Assembly (NCBI RefSeq): GCF_025998535.1
Contig: NZ_AP024233.1
Coordinates: 620,001 to 684,000 of the forward strand
DNA length: 64,000 bases
Direction: 5' to 3'
DNA from: Desulfolithobacter dissulfuricans
Lineage (GTDB): Bacteria > Desulfobacterota > Desulfobulbia > Desulfobulbales > Desulfobulbaceae
Positions within the stretch are counted from its first letter, which is position 1; each line of letters starts with the position of its first letter. The notes beneath the pieces were generated by a model. That model saw only the letters and a list, made by a program, of their open reading frames with translations. It did no database searches and was not told where the DNA came from. This document shows positions 49,340-58,864 of the stretch, piece by piece. A program made the translations under genes and the position numbers.

Positions 49340-49568
49340 AGCGGTTGCCCCTTGTTTCGAGTGATGGAACAGGATGTGGTCCTTTTTTTATCTGCCTGGT
49401 GCGGATAAGTGCCACAGTGTGTTTCTTTATTATCGGTCTTTGATGTCTCCTGTGTCAAGTTATTAACCTGTATTTTCGATCTTTCCGCGTATTGTCAAGT
49501 TTCTGGTCCAATGCTGGCTGTTGCAGTGAATGGTCCGAGGATCAGGTAAACGCTTTATTAGCTTTCGG

Positions 49569-49769
49569 TTAATACGCCACCTGGCCCTCAATCTGGATGG
49601 CAAGATGATCGCCCGGAGATGGACGGGAAGGAGTATCGGAAACCAGGCTCAGGGCTCGGGTGGTCCGGTGGATCAGGAAAGATCCATGAGGGCGTGACGT
49701 GGTACAGTGAAAGGATTGACCGGGGCGGTGGAAAGCTGGCCTTGCCGGCAGGACCACACCCGGGAACAA
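49569..49769 (-). CDS. Short uncertain reading frame, 66 aa
   Basis: It starts 14 bp after the stop of the 74-aa gene on the same strand. The C-terminus (SPGDHLAIQIEGQVAY) looks protein-like, while the N-terminal half does not. No motif or clear ribosome site. It could be a remnant or a frame artefact. Confidence 0.25.
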   Translation of the reverse strand: MFPGVVLPARPAFHRPGQSFHCTTSRPHGSFLIHRTTRALSLVSDTPSRPSPGDHLAIQIEGQVAY

Positions 49770-49783
49770 AAGGTTATGGCCGC

Positions 49784-50008
49784 TTATCCGTTCTGGAGCC
49801 CATCGGTACGCGCCCTGAGAATGGCAATGCAGCGCTCGGCCCGCCTGACACCCTGGTCATTTTCTTTCTGTTCGTAATACATCTGACTCAGTTCCAGGGA
49901 TTCAATGGCAAGACGCAGGTTTCGGAGCTGGACAGGGACCGGTTCTTTTTTCCACTCTTCAACTGCCTGGAGGGCCTGAGCCTCGGTGCCAATGGTGGTT
50001 GGTTCCAT
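49784..50008 (-). CDS. Small uncharacterised helical protein, 74 aa
   Basis: Not recognised. All-helical composition (AQALQAVEEWKKEPVPVQLR, SLELSQMYYEQKENDQGV). I start at the ATG 50008, which has AAGGAA about 10 bases upstream; the frame could begin at 50059, but that would place the start within the adjacent palindromic element. Confidence 0.6.
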   Translation of the reverse strand: MEPTTIGTEAQALQAVEEWKKEPVPVQLRNLRLAIESLELSQMYYEQKENDQGVRRAERCIAILRARTDGLQNG

Positions 50009-50583
50009 AACTGATTGGTTCCTTGTAAAAATTATCTGATTACTATCAATCTTCAGCATTGAAGCCGGTGTTGACCTCGTGTGCCAGGCGAAGCTCTGGC
50101 GAATCTGGTGGCTGCGATGCCACCCGCGGTAATTGCCTGTTCACCGCGAAATCGCCGACCCGGCGTGTAGGGGTAACCCGAATCGTCAAGCAGGGTCGGA
50201 AAAGGCCGTAAGGTCAGATAGAGTATAGGCCGTAACATCTGTGAACTCGATTCGGCCTCGTTACACATTTGGCGGCGGCGACCCTCCGAGGTCATGGGGA
50301 AGCCAGTCATTGACGCGATGAGACAACAGGAGCGTTGCGTTGGGCCGCCCGGGGTGTTTGGAGATGGCATGTACTCAAGGGAGCGCCAGGGAACCTGGGA
50401 GACCCGGCGGGACGGGCAGGGCAGCAGATAGCCCGAGTCCAAACGCTGGAGGGGAATGCATAACCCTCTGTGCGGTTCCGGCCGGGAGTCGGACCTGCTC
50501 ATAGTAGTTTTGAAGCGGGGTAACTCCCGTGGAGCGAAGGGGCAGGACTTTGATCGTGTTTTTGACAATGGAGGAAGTCCCGC

Positions 50584-51942
50584 TTGGAGTACACATGTTT
50601 GTCTCCCACTACGGATAAACGGGCAGGGCAGGAGTTCGGCCTGAGCCCGAAAGTCTCCCTCTTGCGAAAGAAACTGGGCCACAAGGCCAAGCAGGAACCG
50701 GAGTTCCGATTCTATGCCCTGTACGACCGGGTGTATCGCCTGGATGTACTGCAAAGTGCCTGGAACCGGGTTTACGCCAATCGAGGCGCTGCCGGGGTGG
50801 ATGGAGTAAGCCTTGCGTCCATCAAGGAGAGCTCGGAAGGTGTAGCAGGCCTGCTGCAAACAATACAGCAGGAATTGAAGGATAAGACCTACCGGCCCAT
50901 GCCGGTAAAACGGGTCTATATCCCAAAGGCGAATGGAAAGATGCGTCCGCTGGGTATCCCGACCGTCAAGGATCGGGTTGTACAGATGGCGGTCCTGTTG
51001 ATCCTGGAGCCGATTTTCGAGGCAGACTTTGAGGACTGCTCGTACGGATTCCGCCCGGGCCTTAAGGCCCATGATGCTCTCGCCGCGATTCGGCAGGCGC
51101 TCAAGGCGGGATTTACCGAAGTCCTGGATGCGGATCTGAGCAGCTACTTTGACACGATTGACCATGGCAAACTGATGCAATGCCTGGAGCGTCGAATAGC
51201 TGACCGATCCGTTTTGAAGCTGATCAGGATGTGGTTGAAAAGCGATATCGTTGAAGAGGATGGGCAGGGCGGTCGCAAGATCACTCGCTCCCGCAAGGGT
51301 ACGCCACAGGGTGGAGTCATCTCGCCTCTGCTGGCCAACATCTTTCTCCATGAATTCGACCAACGCTTTCACAGCTCGGAAGGTCCCCGCAATTTTGCCA
51401 ACGCAAGGCTGGTACGATATGCCGACGACTGGGTTATCATGGCTCGGTACATCGGACCTCGCATTCACGCCTTTGTTGACAAGACGCTTGGGGAACTCGA
51501 CCTGATCCTGAATCGGGACAAGACAACCATAGTGAACTTGAAAGAGTCCGGCAGCAGTTTTGATTTCCTTGGATTTACGTTCCGCTTTGATCGCAGTCTG
51601 TACGGAGCGGGTCGGTATTTGAACATTGTCCCTTCTGCCAAGAGCCTGAAACTGGCGCGGGAGAGGATACATGCTCTGACGATTCGCAGGATTCAAGAGC
51701 CGGTAGAAAAAGTAATTGATCAGGTCAATCGATTTCTGATTGGCTGGGGCAACTACTTTTCCTTCGGATACCCGAAGGTGTCGTTCAAGAAGATTGATTG
51801 GTACGTGCAGACCCGGTTCAGTCGCTTTATGAGGACACGGAGCCACCGGCACTGCCGGCACCTTGATGGACCGTCGTTGTACAAGGCGCTTATGTCCAAG
51901 GGGCTGGTCTATCTGCATAAAAGAGCCGTCAACTCCCTGTGA
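50584..51942 (+). CDS. ltrA: Group II intron reverse transcriptase/maturase
   Basis: Up to 452 aa. RT domains: [74 protein letters not shown], catalytic YADD in [14 protein letters not shown], and FLGFTFRF. A maturase (X) region follows ([23 protein letters not shown]). No HNH endonuclease at the C-terminus. The TTG at 50584 is uncertain; GGAGG lies about 10 bases upstream. Confidence 0.93.
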   Translation: MEYTCLSPTTDKRAGQEFGLSPKVSLLRKKLGHKAKQEPEFRFYALYDRVYRLDVLQSAWNRVYANRGAAGVDGVSLASIKESSEGVAGLLQTIQQELKDKTYRPMPVKRVYIPKANGKMRPLGIPTVKDRVVQMAVLLILEPIFEADFEDCSYGFRPGLKAHDALAAIRQALKAGFTEVLDADLSSYFDTIDHGKLMQCLERRIADRSVLKLIRMWLKSDIVEEDGQGGRKITRSRKGTPQGGVISPLLANIFLHEFDQRFHSSEGPRNFANARLVRYADDWVIMARYIGPRIHAFVDKTLGELDLILNRDKTTIVNLKESGSSFDFLGFTFRFDRSLYGAGRYLNIVPSAKSLKLARERIHALTIRRIQEPVEKVIDQVNRFLIGWGNYFSFGYPKVSFKKIDWYVQTRFSRFMRTRSHRHCRHLDGPSLYKALMSKGLVYLHKRAVNSL

Positions 51943-51968
51943 ATGCCTTGAGGCGAGAGATCATCGGA

Positions 51969-52001
51969 GAGCCGGATGCGGTAAAACCGCACGTCCGGTT
52001 C
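51969..52001 (+). ncRNA. Group II intron domain V
   Basis: Typical catalytic hairpin: GAGCCGGATGCGG at the 5' side, loop GTAAAACC, and 3' side CGCACGTCCGGTTC. It lies about 100 bp before the intron 3' end, and domain VI follows. Confidence 0.85.
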
Positions 52002-52239
52002 GACGAGGGGGCGCTGTCCGCAATGAGACCTCCTCTGATATGTAGTAGCCGCGTGCGGCAGGGCATAGTCGTTGAAGATCATTGTTGACAGCGCTCTACT
52101 CTACACCCGTTTCCCGGGACGCCATAAACCCGTCCCTGGGGGCTTGACTGTGGCCATCCGGGCCACAGACACCCGTGAAACGGGTGAGGTCAACACCTTC
52201 AGGTATCGTGGGCTGAATTGCAGTGGTAATCACAAAAAA

Positions 52240-52446
52240 TTATATTTCTTCCAGTTCTATTTCTTCAGGGGGGACGGACAGGGAGGAGGCGATGTCCAGG
52301 GCCACTTCCTGCAGGGAAAAATAGGGCTTGCCCTGGTTGACAACAAAGGTGTAGTCGGTGCCGTTTTCATCAATCAGCTCCACCACCTGAAATGTATCGC
52401 CGCGCACGCCAAAACTTTCGTAATCACAGGTGATCAAAAAAAGCAT
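52240..52446 (-). CDS. Small uncharacterised protein, 68 aa
   Basis: Not recognised. A compact beta-rich N-terminus (MLFLITCDYESFGVRGDTFQ) is followed by an acidic tail (SVPPEEIELEEI). GGAGA lies 6 bases before the ATG, which supports expression. Confidence 0.65.
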   Translation of the reverse strand: MLFLITCDYESFGVRGDTFQVVELIDENGTDYTFVVNQGKPYFSLQEVALDIASSLSVPPEEIELEEI

Positions 52447-52793
52447 TGGTGTTCTCCAGCGTTCGAGGTCGACCGGTGGTCAAGGTTTGTTGCGTCAAGG
52501 GGGTTCGCAACCACGAAGCAGATGTTCCCAGGCAAGTGAGAAAAAAAATCGCACCACTGCCGGCTGCCACCGGACAGGTCTCCGTGAGCCACCTAACCAG
52601 TGGACATCATGTACATATTCCAAAGAGACAGGTGGTGTCAACAGTTTTTCCGACTGACAGGGGTTGCCTTTTATCCCTCGGTGGTTACCGGTGGTAAAGA
52701 CGTAACTGTGCTATACTGTGGCTGATCATTGTACGTACTTGATCGCCATTTTCTCCAGAACCCTTTTGCTGTGTCTTGAGGCAGAGATTACAT
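52447..52793. other. Intergenic region upstream of trmFO
   Basis: About 350 bp with no supported gene. A TATACT at about 52712 may be a -10 for trmFO; no matching -35 is clear. Confidence 0.35.
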
Positions 52794-54112
52794 ATGAACG
52801 AGATTACTGTTGTCGGCGGCGGGCTGGCCGGCTGTGAAGCCGCGTGGCAGGCCGCCCGCCAGGGTGTACGGGTCACCCTGTTTGAGATGAAGCCGCACCG
52901 GTTCAGTCCGGCCCATGAATCGGAGTTTCTTGGCGAACTGGTCTGCTCCAATTCCCTCAGGTCCAATGCCCCGGATTCGGCGGTGGGACTTCTCAAGGAG
53001 GAAATGCGTCGGCTTTCGTCACTCATCCTGCGGTCGGCTGAAGCCACCGCAGTGCCGGCGGGCAAGGCCCTGGCCGTGGACCGGGAGAAATTCGCCGCCT
53101 TCATCAGCCGGGAGATGGAAGAAAACGAGTTTATTACCGTGGTGCGAGAAGAGGTGGTGGATATTCCGTCCAGCGAGGAGGTTCCGGTGGTCCTGGCCAC
53201 AGGTCCCCTGACCTCCGAGGCCCTGACAGAAAAGCTGATCCAGTTGACAGGAGAGCGGCACCTGGCCTTTTACGACGCCATAGCCCCCATTGTCACGGCT
53301 GAATCCCTGGATATGGATATCATCTATCGCAAGTCGCGCTGGGAGGACGGCCCCGGGGATTATCTCAACTGTCCCATGGACAGGGAGCAGTACCTCCACT
53401 TTATCGGCCTGCTGGCAGAGGCTGAGACCGTACCGCTGAAGAGCTTTGAGGAGACCAAGTATTTCGAGGGCTGTCTCCCCATCGAGGTGATGCTCTCCCG
53501 GGGGAGGATACCCTTCGCTTCGGGCCCATGAAGCCGGTGGGGCTTGAAAATCCCCGCACCGGGGAAACCCCGTATGCCGTGGTGCAGCTGCGGGCCGAAA
53601 ACCTGGACCAGACCATGTACAACCTGGTCGGTTTTCAGACCAAGTTGACCTGGCCTGAGCAGAAGCGGGTTTTTCGGACCATTCCCGGCCTGGAACAGGC
53701 TGAGTTTGTCCGCCTGGGCTCCATCCACCGTAATACTTTCATCTGCGCTCCGGCCCTGCTGGATGGGACATTGCAGGTGAAAAAGCGGCCCGGACTCTTC
53801 CTGGCCGGTCAGCTCTCCGGAGTTGAAGGCTATGTGGAGTCAGCCGCCATGGGACTGCTCGCCGGAATAAATGCGGCCCGGCTCAGCCGCGGCCTGGAAC
53901 CGTTGATTCCGCCCGAGGTCACCGCCCACGGCGCCCTTATTCGTCATCTGACCATGTCGGATCCCAACCATTTTCAACCCTCCAATGTCAATTTCGGTCT
54001 CTTCCCACCCCTGGGCCGCAAGATCAGAAAACGGGAGCGGGGTGCCCACCGTGCCCGACTGGCCCTGGAAGCGCTCCGTGAATGGCAACAAAAGCTGGAA
54101 ACCGGTTCGTGA
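52794..54112 (+). pseudogene. trmFO: tRNA uridine-54 C5-methyltransferase TrmFO, one 1-base loss (likely sequence error)
   Basis: Folate- and FAD-dependent enzyme making m5U54 in tRNA. FAD motif VVGGGLAGCEAAWQAA, FEMKPHRFSPAH and GELVCSNSLRSN are at the N-terminus. The frame breaks in the G run 53500-53504, where one more G restores [20 protein letters not shown]. The rest ([31 protein letters not shown]) is intact to the stop at 54112. Restored length is about 439 aa, normal for the family. The stop overlaps the next GTG start (GTGA). Confidence 0.92.
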
Positions 54113-55287
54113 GCGAGAACACACCCCCAAATCCACCAGAAAGTCCGGGCAGCCTTCCTCCGGTAACCATAGGCTTTGTGTTCGACGGCGGAGAAAGCCC
54201 GGAGGTGCAGCAGCGGGTTGCATGGCTCCGGGATACGCTTCTGCGCTCTCTGCAGCGGGATTTTCCGGAATTTGCCTGGTCGATCCGTCTCATGCCACGG
54301 CGGGATTTCCCCCAGGACCTGCCACTGGATCCCCTGGAACTGCTTGAGTTCGGTTCGGACATCAAGATCGAATATGGGCTGGATTTTCTCCTGGTCTTCA
54401 GCTCCATGCCCCTCAAGGCCAGGTTTGACCAGACCGTAAGCGGCGTGCCTTCCAACATGCTGGAGACCGGGGTGGTGACCCTCTCCCGGCTACTGGAAAA
54501 TAGCGACAGTGAGGTCATTGATCGAGCCATGCTCGCCCTCTGCCGGCATATCCTCGGCCATCTCTGGGGACTCGATCATAACGAAGACTCCGTGATGCGG
54601 CCCCGCGAGTTCTGGAGTGGTGATGAGCCCCTGGACTGGAGTGTGGAAGAAAAGAAGGACATCGGAGCCTATCTCCAGAATATCGCCGATCCGCGGCTGG
54701 AAGAGACCTCGGTCGCTGCCACCAGTGTCTGGCGTTTTTATATCCAGGTGCTCTTCCGTGAAGGCGTGGTGCTGGCCAGGGATATTCTCCTCTTTCGTTC
54801 CTGGCTGATGATGCTCCACCTGGGGCGGTTCACGGCCGCCACCGCGGTATCCATCATCTTTCTCTTCCTGAGCGCCGAGGCTTGGGAAATGGGGGCGGCC
54901 ATCCGTTCCGGCTGGCTGGACCTGATACTGATCCTGGTCCTGCTGGCGGCCACCCTGTCGCTCTATTTCGGGCAGAATCTTCAGGGAGTTGGCCGGTCTG
55001 ACCGGATGATGGAGCAGGCGGTCCGCTCACGGATCGTCCTTTTCGGGACCCTGCTGGTCGGCATGGTTTCCTTCTGGATCAATCTGTTTATTGTATCACT
55101 TGGGGTTATCTATCTCCTGCCGGACGGGGTCCTGGCCGGCTGGGCCGGTCTGGGCGACCAGCCCCTGCCCATGGTCCATTTTGCCAAGCTGATGGCGACC
55201 TTCGGTATCCTGGCCTCGTCCCTGGGCGGAAATCTGGAGGAGGAACACGATCTCAAGGCTGTGCTTGTCTATACAGAGGAGACGTAG
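54109..55287 (+). CDS. Membrane protein with a degenerate metzincin-like domain
   Basis: 392 aa, not recognised as a named family. The N-terminal soluble part contains [11 protein letters not shown] at residues 147-157. It has the metzincin spacing HxxxHxxGxxH, but the catalytic Glu is replaced by Ile. A Met follows soon after (DSVMRP), like a Met-turn. The C-terminal half has about four hydrophobic helices (near 230-260, 265-285, 305-330, 355-370). Start GTG overlaps the trmFO stop by 4 bp, so the two are co-translated. The next gene is a K+ channel 5 bp downstream. Confidence 0.75.
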   Translation: MSENTPPNPPESPGSLPPVTIGFVFDGGESPEVQQRVAWLRDTLLRSLQRDFPEFAWSIRLMPRRDFPQDLPLDPLELLEFGSDIKIEYGLDFLLVFSSMPLKARFDQTVSGVPSNMLETGVVTLSRLLENSDSEVIDRAMLALCRHILGHLWGLDHNEDSVMRPREFWSGDEPLDWSVEEKKDIGAYLQNIADPRLEETSVAATSVWRFYIQVLFREGVVLARDILLFRSWLMMLHLGRFTAATAVSIIFLFLSAEAWEMGAAIRSGWLDLILILVLLAATLSLYFGQNLQGVGRSDRMMEQAVRSRIVLFGTLLVGMVSFWINLFIVSLGVIYLLPDGVLAGWAGLGDQPLPMVHFAKLMATFGILASSLGGNLEEEHDLKAVLVYTEET

Positions 55288-55292
55288 AAAGC

Positions 55293-56237
55293 ATGCGAAA
55301 AAAGCTCTATGACCTGCTGAACCACCAGGCGCCCGGCTCTCTGCAGCGGGGCTCCACCGTCTTCATGGTAGTAGTCATCTTCATGAGCTCCATTGCCCTG
55401 GTCCTCACCTCCGAACCTGCGGTGGAGATACGTTTCGGTCGTCTGCTGGGGGCAGTGGAGGTCGTGGCCAGCCTGGTGTTCCTGGTCGAATATCTGCTCA
55501 GGATCTGGACGGCTCCCGAACAGTATCCCCTGCGTTCGTCCTGGAGCAGCCGGGTTCGCTACCTCACCTCGTTTATGGGGCTGGTGGATCTGTTTTCCTT
55601 TCTGCCGTTCCTGCTCATGCTGGCCGGCAGTCAGCAGACGCCGGTGCTCATGCTCCTGCAGCTCACCCGGTTGTTAAAGCTGACCCGCTATTCGCTCGCC
55701 TTTGACCTGCTGGCCGATGTTCTGCACGATGAAGCAGAATCACTCTTGGTTTCAGTTATGTTAATGTTTATTATTTTGATATTCGCTTCGGTGGGTATCT
55801 ATACCTTTGAACATCAGGTGCAGCCCGATGCCTTTGGCTCCATCCCCCACGCCATGTGGTGGGCCATTGTTACGCTGACCACCGTGGGCTACGGAGACGT
55901 GACCCCGGTCACCGTGCAGGGAAAAATATTTGCCACCCTCATCACGGTGGTCGGGGTCGGGTTGGTCTCCCTACCCGCCGGTATCATTGCCTCAGGTTTC
56001 ACCGAGCAGCTGCGGCTGCGGCGGGAGCGGTTTCAGTCCGAGGTGGAACAGCTGCTCCAGGACGACGGCCATCTTTCCAGTGAAGATATGGGCCAGCTCG
56101 AACGGGATCGGCAGGAGCTTGGTATCAATCGGGACAAGGCCGAGTTGATTATCAGCCAGGTGCAGCAGAGGGAACAGCAGTGGCTGCGCAAACACCAGGA
56201 CAGCGGTGGAACAGGAGCTCATGGGACTCGGACTTGA
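55293..56237 (+). CDS. Voltage-gated-type potassium channel
   Basis: 314-aa six-helix channel. S1-S4-like helices are followed by the pore with selectivity filter TTVGYGD, near residue 200. A positively spaced segment LLKLTRYSL resembles a reduced voltage sensor linker. The C-terminus is coiled-coil like (ERFQSEVEQLLQDDGHL). It likely follows the metzincin-like gene in one transcript. Confidence 0.9.
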   Translation: MRKKLYDLLNHQAPGSLQRGSTVFMVVVIFMSSIALVLTSEPAVEIRFGRLLGAVEVVASLVFLVEYLLRIWTAPEQYPLRSSWSSRVRYLTSFMGLVDLFSFLPFLLMLAGSQQTPVLMLLQLTRLLKLTRYSLAFDLLADVLHDEAESLLVSVMLMFIILIFASVGIYTFEHQVQPDAFGSIPHAMWWAIVTLTTVGYGDVTPVTVQGKIFATLITVVGVGLVSLPAGIIASGFTEQLRLRRERFQSEVEQLLQDDGHLSSEDMGQLERDRQELGINRDKAELIISQVQQREQQWLRKHQDSGGTGAHGTRT

Positions 56238-56367
56238 GGGTCGGCAATCGCCCGGGCATGGGACCCCGTGCTGACCACTGCCCGCAAGCTGTCAGCATCG
56301 GTGCTGATTTGAGGAAACAGTGTGTTTTTGTAAACCATGTTTCACTTTATGAAGAGGAGGGACTGCC

Positions 56368-57473
56368 ATGAACTTTGCTAACAAGGCGATAACCATTCAG
56401 GAGAAACTTGTTGACCTGCTGAACAAGAAGGAAAATCCGGCAGTTTCGATAATCATCGGTAACGAGGCGAGGACCACGGAAAACACGGCGCTGAGGATAG
56501 CGCTCAAGGATGAGATAAAAAAGGTGGTGGAGACCCTCGGTGAGCGGGGCTACTCCAGGCGGGTGGTGCGACTGCTGGAGGAAAAGATGCAGCAGGCAAT
56601 GGAAGATGTCGACTTTACCGGTTTTCTGTATGGGATCGGGATTTTTGTTTCTGAAAACGAATATGAAATCCTTTATTTCCCTTTTCAGGTCACCAGCAAG
56701 ACCACGGTGGACACCTCCTTTGAGATTCGTGACCTGCTGATGACGGTCAATCGCAGCTTCCAGTATGATGTGATCCTGCTCAGCAAGAAGAAAACCCGTT
56801 TTTTCAACGCCTATGGGCCGGATGTCCAGGAACTCCGGACCAGTGCCATTCCCGGAGGGGTGGACGATATCATCAAAATGAAAAAAGCCGGCGCCATTGA
56901 TCCCGAAAAAGTTGAGACCGATGCCCTGAAGAAATATGTCCGTGATGTGGACCATTTTATCAGGATTTTCACCCCAATGAACCGGCCGTTGGTCGTCATC
57001 GGCGACGCCCGGCTGCTTAGCTATTTCAAGGAGACCACCCGGAGGTCGGACAAGATCATCGGCGAGATCCAGGGCAGTTTCGATGACGCCCGGGTCTCTG
57101 AAATCCAGGAGCGGGTAGCGGAAATTTACCAGGAATTCCAGGAGAAGTGGGAAAATCAGCTGCTTGACAACATGCAGGAGGATATTGATCGGTTGCGGTA
57201 TGTTTCCGGTATCCAGGAGGTCTGGACCGTGGCGGCCATGAAGGAGGGGCGCGTTCTGCTGACCGAGCGTGATTACCGGGAAAAGGGCTGGAGTGTCAAG
57301 GACGGTGTCTTCCTGGTTCTCGGCGAGGAAAAACCCGAGGAAAATGCCGGGTTCCATGAGGACGCGGTGGATGACATCGTTGAAATGGTTCTCTCCCAGG
57401 GGGAGAATCCTATTTTGTCCAGCCTGGAAAACTCGAAAAGTATGATCGGATCCTCCTGTCCACCAGGTATTGA
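56368..57473 (+). pseudogene. BaeRF-family (eRF1-like) protein, one 1-base loss near the C-terminus
   Basis: Resembles the bacterial/archaeal eRF1-like baeRF group (family 3-like): opening AVSIIIGNEARTTENTALRI, a VDFTGFLYGIGIFVSENEYE strand region, and VDHFIRIFTPMNRPLVVIGD. Such proteins are thought to act in ribosome rescue or hibernation. As read, the frame runs to 57591 with an odd tail. Adding one G in the run 57399-57403 gives a natural ending (GGESYFVQPGKLEKYDRILL, then STRY and stop at 57473). The gene is probably intact in the organism. Ribosome site GAGGAGGG. Confidence 0.8.
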
Positions 57474-57619
57474 TTTTTCTGTTGTCCATGGGGCGTTAAG
57501 AGTGCACAGGCAGGGTGTCTTCCGGCCTGTTGCTGTTTCAATGGATACCAAAATACCCGGGCCAGCTGCTCCTGTCCCGGGCAAACCGTGACCGGCCGGT
57601 CACACAGGGAGGAGTTGCG

Positions 57620-58084
57620 TTGGAAGAGAAGAGCAAAGAGCAAGAGTCTGGATTGGTTGGAATCTATGAAAAATATGAACAGATCATCTCTCTTGGGCTC
57701 ACCGGGCTGATAGCGGTTATCGTCCTGATCGCCTTTGTCCGGCTGGCCGTGGATGTCTATGACCTGCTGATTACGGGGATGCTCGACCCCCTGGACCACG
57801 AGGTGTTCAAGAATATCTTCGGGATGATCATGACCTTGCTCATTGCCATGGAATTCAAACATTCCATCATCAAGGTCCTGGAACGGAAAAATCATGTGGT
57901 CCAGGTGAAAACCGTACTGCTCATCGCCCTGCTGGCCCTGGCGCGAAAATTCATTATCCTGGACGTGAAGTCACTCGGTGCCGGAAGTCTTGCCGCCCTG
58001 GCTCTTTGCGTATTGTCGCTGGGAATCGTCTTCTGGCTTATCCGGGAGCGGGAACATAGGGACAAACAGGTTTCTTCCTCCTGA
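57620..58084 (+). CDS. PsiE-like phosphate-starvation-inducible membrane protein
   Basis: 154 aa with four hydrophobic helices and the PsiE-family pattern DVYDLLITGMLD, EVFKNIFGMIMTLLIAMEF and ALARKFIILDVK. TTG start at 57620 has AGGGAGGAG 5 bases upstream; the longer frame from 57515 overlaps the tail of the previous gene. Function of PsiE proteins is poorly known. Confidence 0.83.
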   Translation: MEEKSKEQESGLVGIYEKYEQIISLGLTGLIAVIVLIAFVRLAVDVYDLLITGMLDPLDHEVFKNIFGMIMTLLIAMEFKHSIIKVLERKNHVVQVKTVLLIALLALARKFIILDVKSLGAGSLAALALCVLSLGIVFWLIREREHRDKQVSSS

Positions 58085-58257
58085 ACAGGTGCTGCCGGCT
58101 GCTTTGATCCGGTTTCCAGCCGGGCAGCAGCTTGACGTTTCGGCCCTGGAGACATATTTTTGAACCAGATGGGGCTTCTCCGTGACGCAGAGCAACCGCG
58201 GTCCGGAGAGGTGGAAAAACAGAGGACAGGACAGTATCGGTACAGGAGGTGGAACCC

Positions 58258-58767
58258 ATGGCAACGTTGACTCAGATTCGTCAGGGACTAGGTCAGGTTT
58301 GGGACAGTATGGTCGAGGGCTGGCGGGCCCTTACCCGGCGGGCATCCAGTGCCATAACCCGTTTTTCCCTGCCGGGCAGGACAGCCAGGGACAGTGATGG
58401 GATGGCCCTGGTGGAAACCAGCCGGCGGAGTGTCGGCTGGGGGGTCCTGGCGGCCGAGGTCTTTGACGATTCGGACCGGGTGGTTGTCCGGGTGGAAGCG
58501 CCCGGGATGAAACGGGATGATTTCGATATCGAGGTGGTGGATGATATCCTGTTGATCCGCGGAGAGAAGAAAATCGAGCGTGAATCCACCGTGGGGCAGT
58601 ACCATCTGGTCGAATGTGCCTATGGCTCTTTTGAGCGGGCCATACCCCTGCCGGTTCCTGTGGAACCGGGCAAGGCCAGGGCTCGGTATCGGAAGGGAGT
58701 CCTGCGCATTGAACTGCCCAAACGCAAAGAGGCCCGGCCCAGGGTTCGTCAGATTCCCATCAAGTAA
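58258..58767 (+). CDS. Hsp20/alpha-crystallin small heat-shock protein
   Basis: 169 aa. A basic helical N-terminal arm is followed by an alpha-crystallin domain (VVVRVEAPGMKRDDFDIEV, LLIRGEKKIERE, YGSFERAIPLP) ending in GVLRIELPKR. C-terminal IPIK resembles the IxI motif used for oligomerisation. AGGAGG lies 8 bases before the ATG; a GTG at 58249 overlaps that site. Confidence 0.93.
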   Translation: MATLTQIRQGLGQVWDSMVEGWRALTRRASSAITRFSLPGRTARDSDGMALVETSRRSVGWGVLAAEVFDDSDRVVVRVEAPGMKRDDFDIEVVDDILLIRGEKKIERESTVGQYHLVECAYGSFERAIPLPVPVEPGKARARYRKGVLRIELPKRKEARPRVRQIPIK

Positions 58768-58801
58768 CCCGTCCCTGTCAGGACCGGGCAGAAGATATCA
58801 G

Positions 58802-58831
58802 GGGCACTTTTTCTGCAAGTGCCCTTTTTTT
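58802..58831 (+). terminator. Rho-independent terminator after hsp20
   Basis: GGGCACTT-N7-AAGTGCCC followed by seven T, 35 bp after the stop codon. Confidence 0.93.
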
Positions 58832-58864
58832 GTCTTCTGGCCAGGCCGACGCGACGGGTGCGGC

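Larger units (their letters stand above)
50079..52104 (+). mobile_element. Group II intron, 2026 bp
   Basis: Begins GTGTGCCAGG, the group II 5' consensus type. Encodes a reverse transcriptase and ends after a domain V hairpin with CTACTCTAC. The exact ends come from comparison with the uninterrupted repeat at 32055-32225: GACCTC / ACCCG join across the intron. The RT lacks an endonuclease domain, and the target is a hairpin-forming repeat; both recall bacterial class C introns, though I cannot settle the class. Confidence 0.92.
50036..52232. repeat. Type 2 palindromic element invaded by a group II intron
   Basis: The left part 50036-50078 and right part 52105-52232 together match the reverse complement of the 171-bp element at 32055-32225. 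Flanks carry AAAAATTAT on both sides, a likely 9-bp target duplication. The two halves would pair as GGTGTTGACCTCACCCGTTTC and its complement. Confidence 0.8.

Noticed and set aside
50053..51918. 621-aa minus-strand frame across the group II intron
   Set aside because: It is the reverse frame of the intron and its reverse transcriptase, which have clear plus-strand motifs and domain V.
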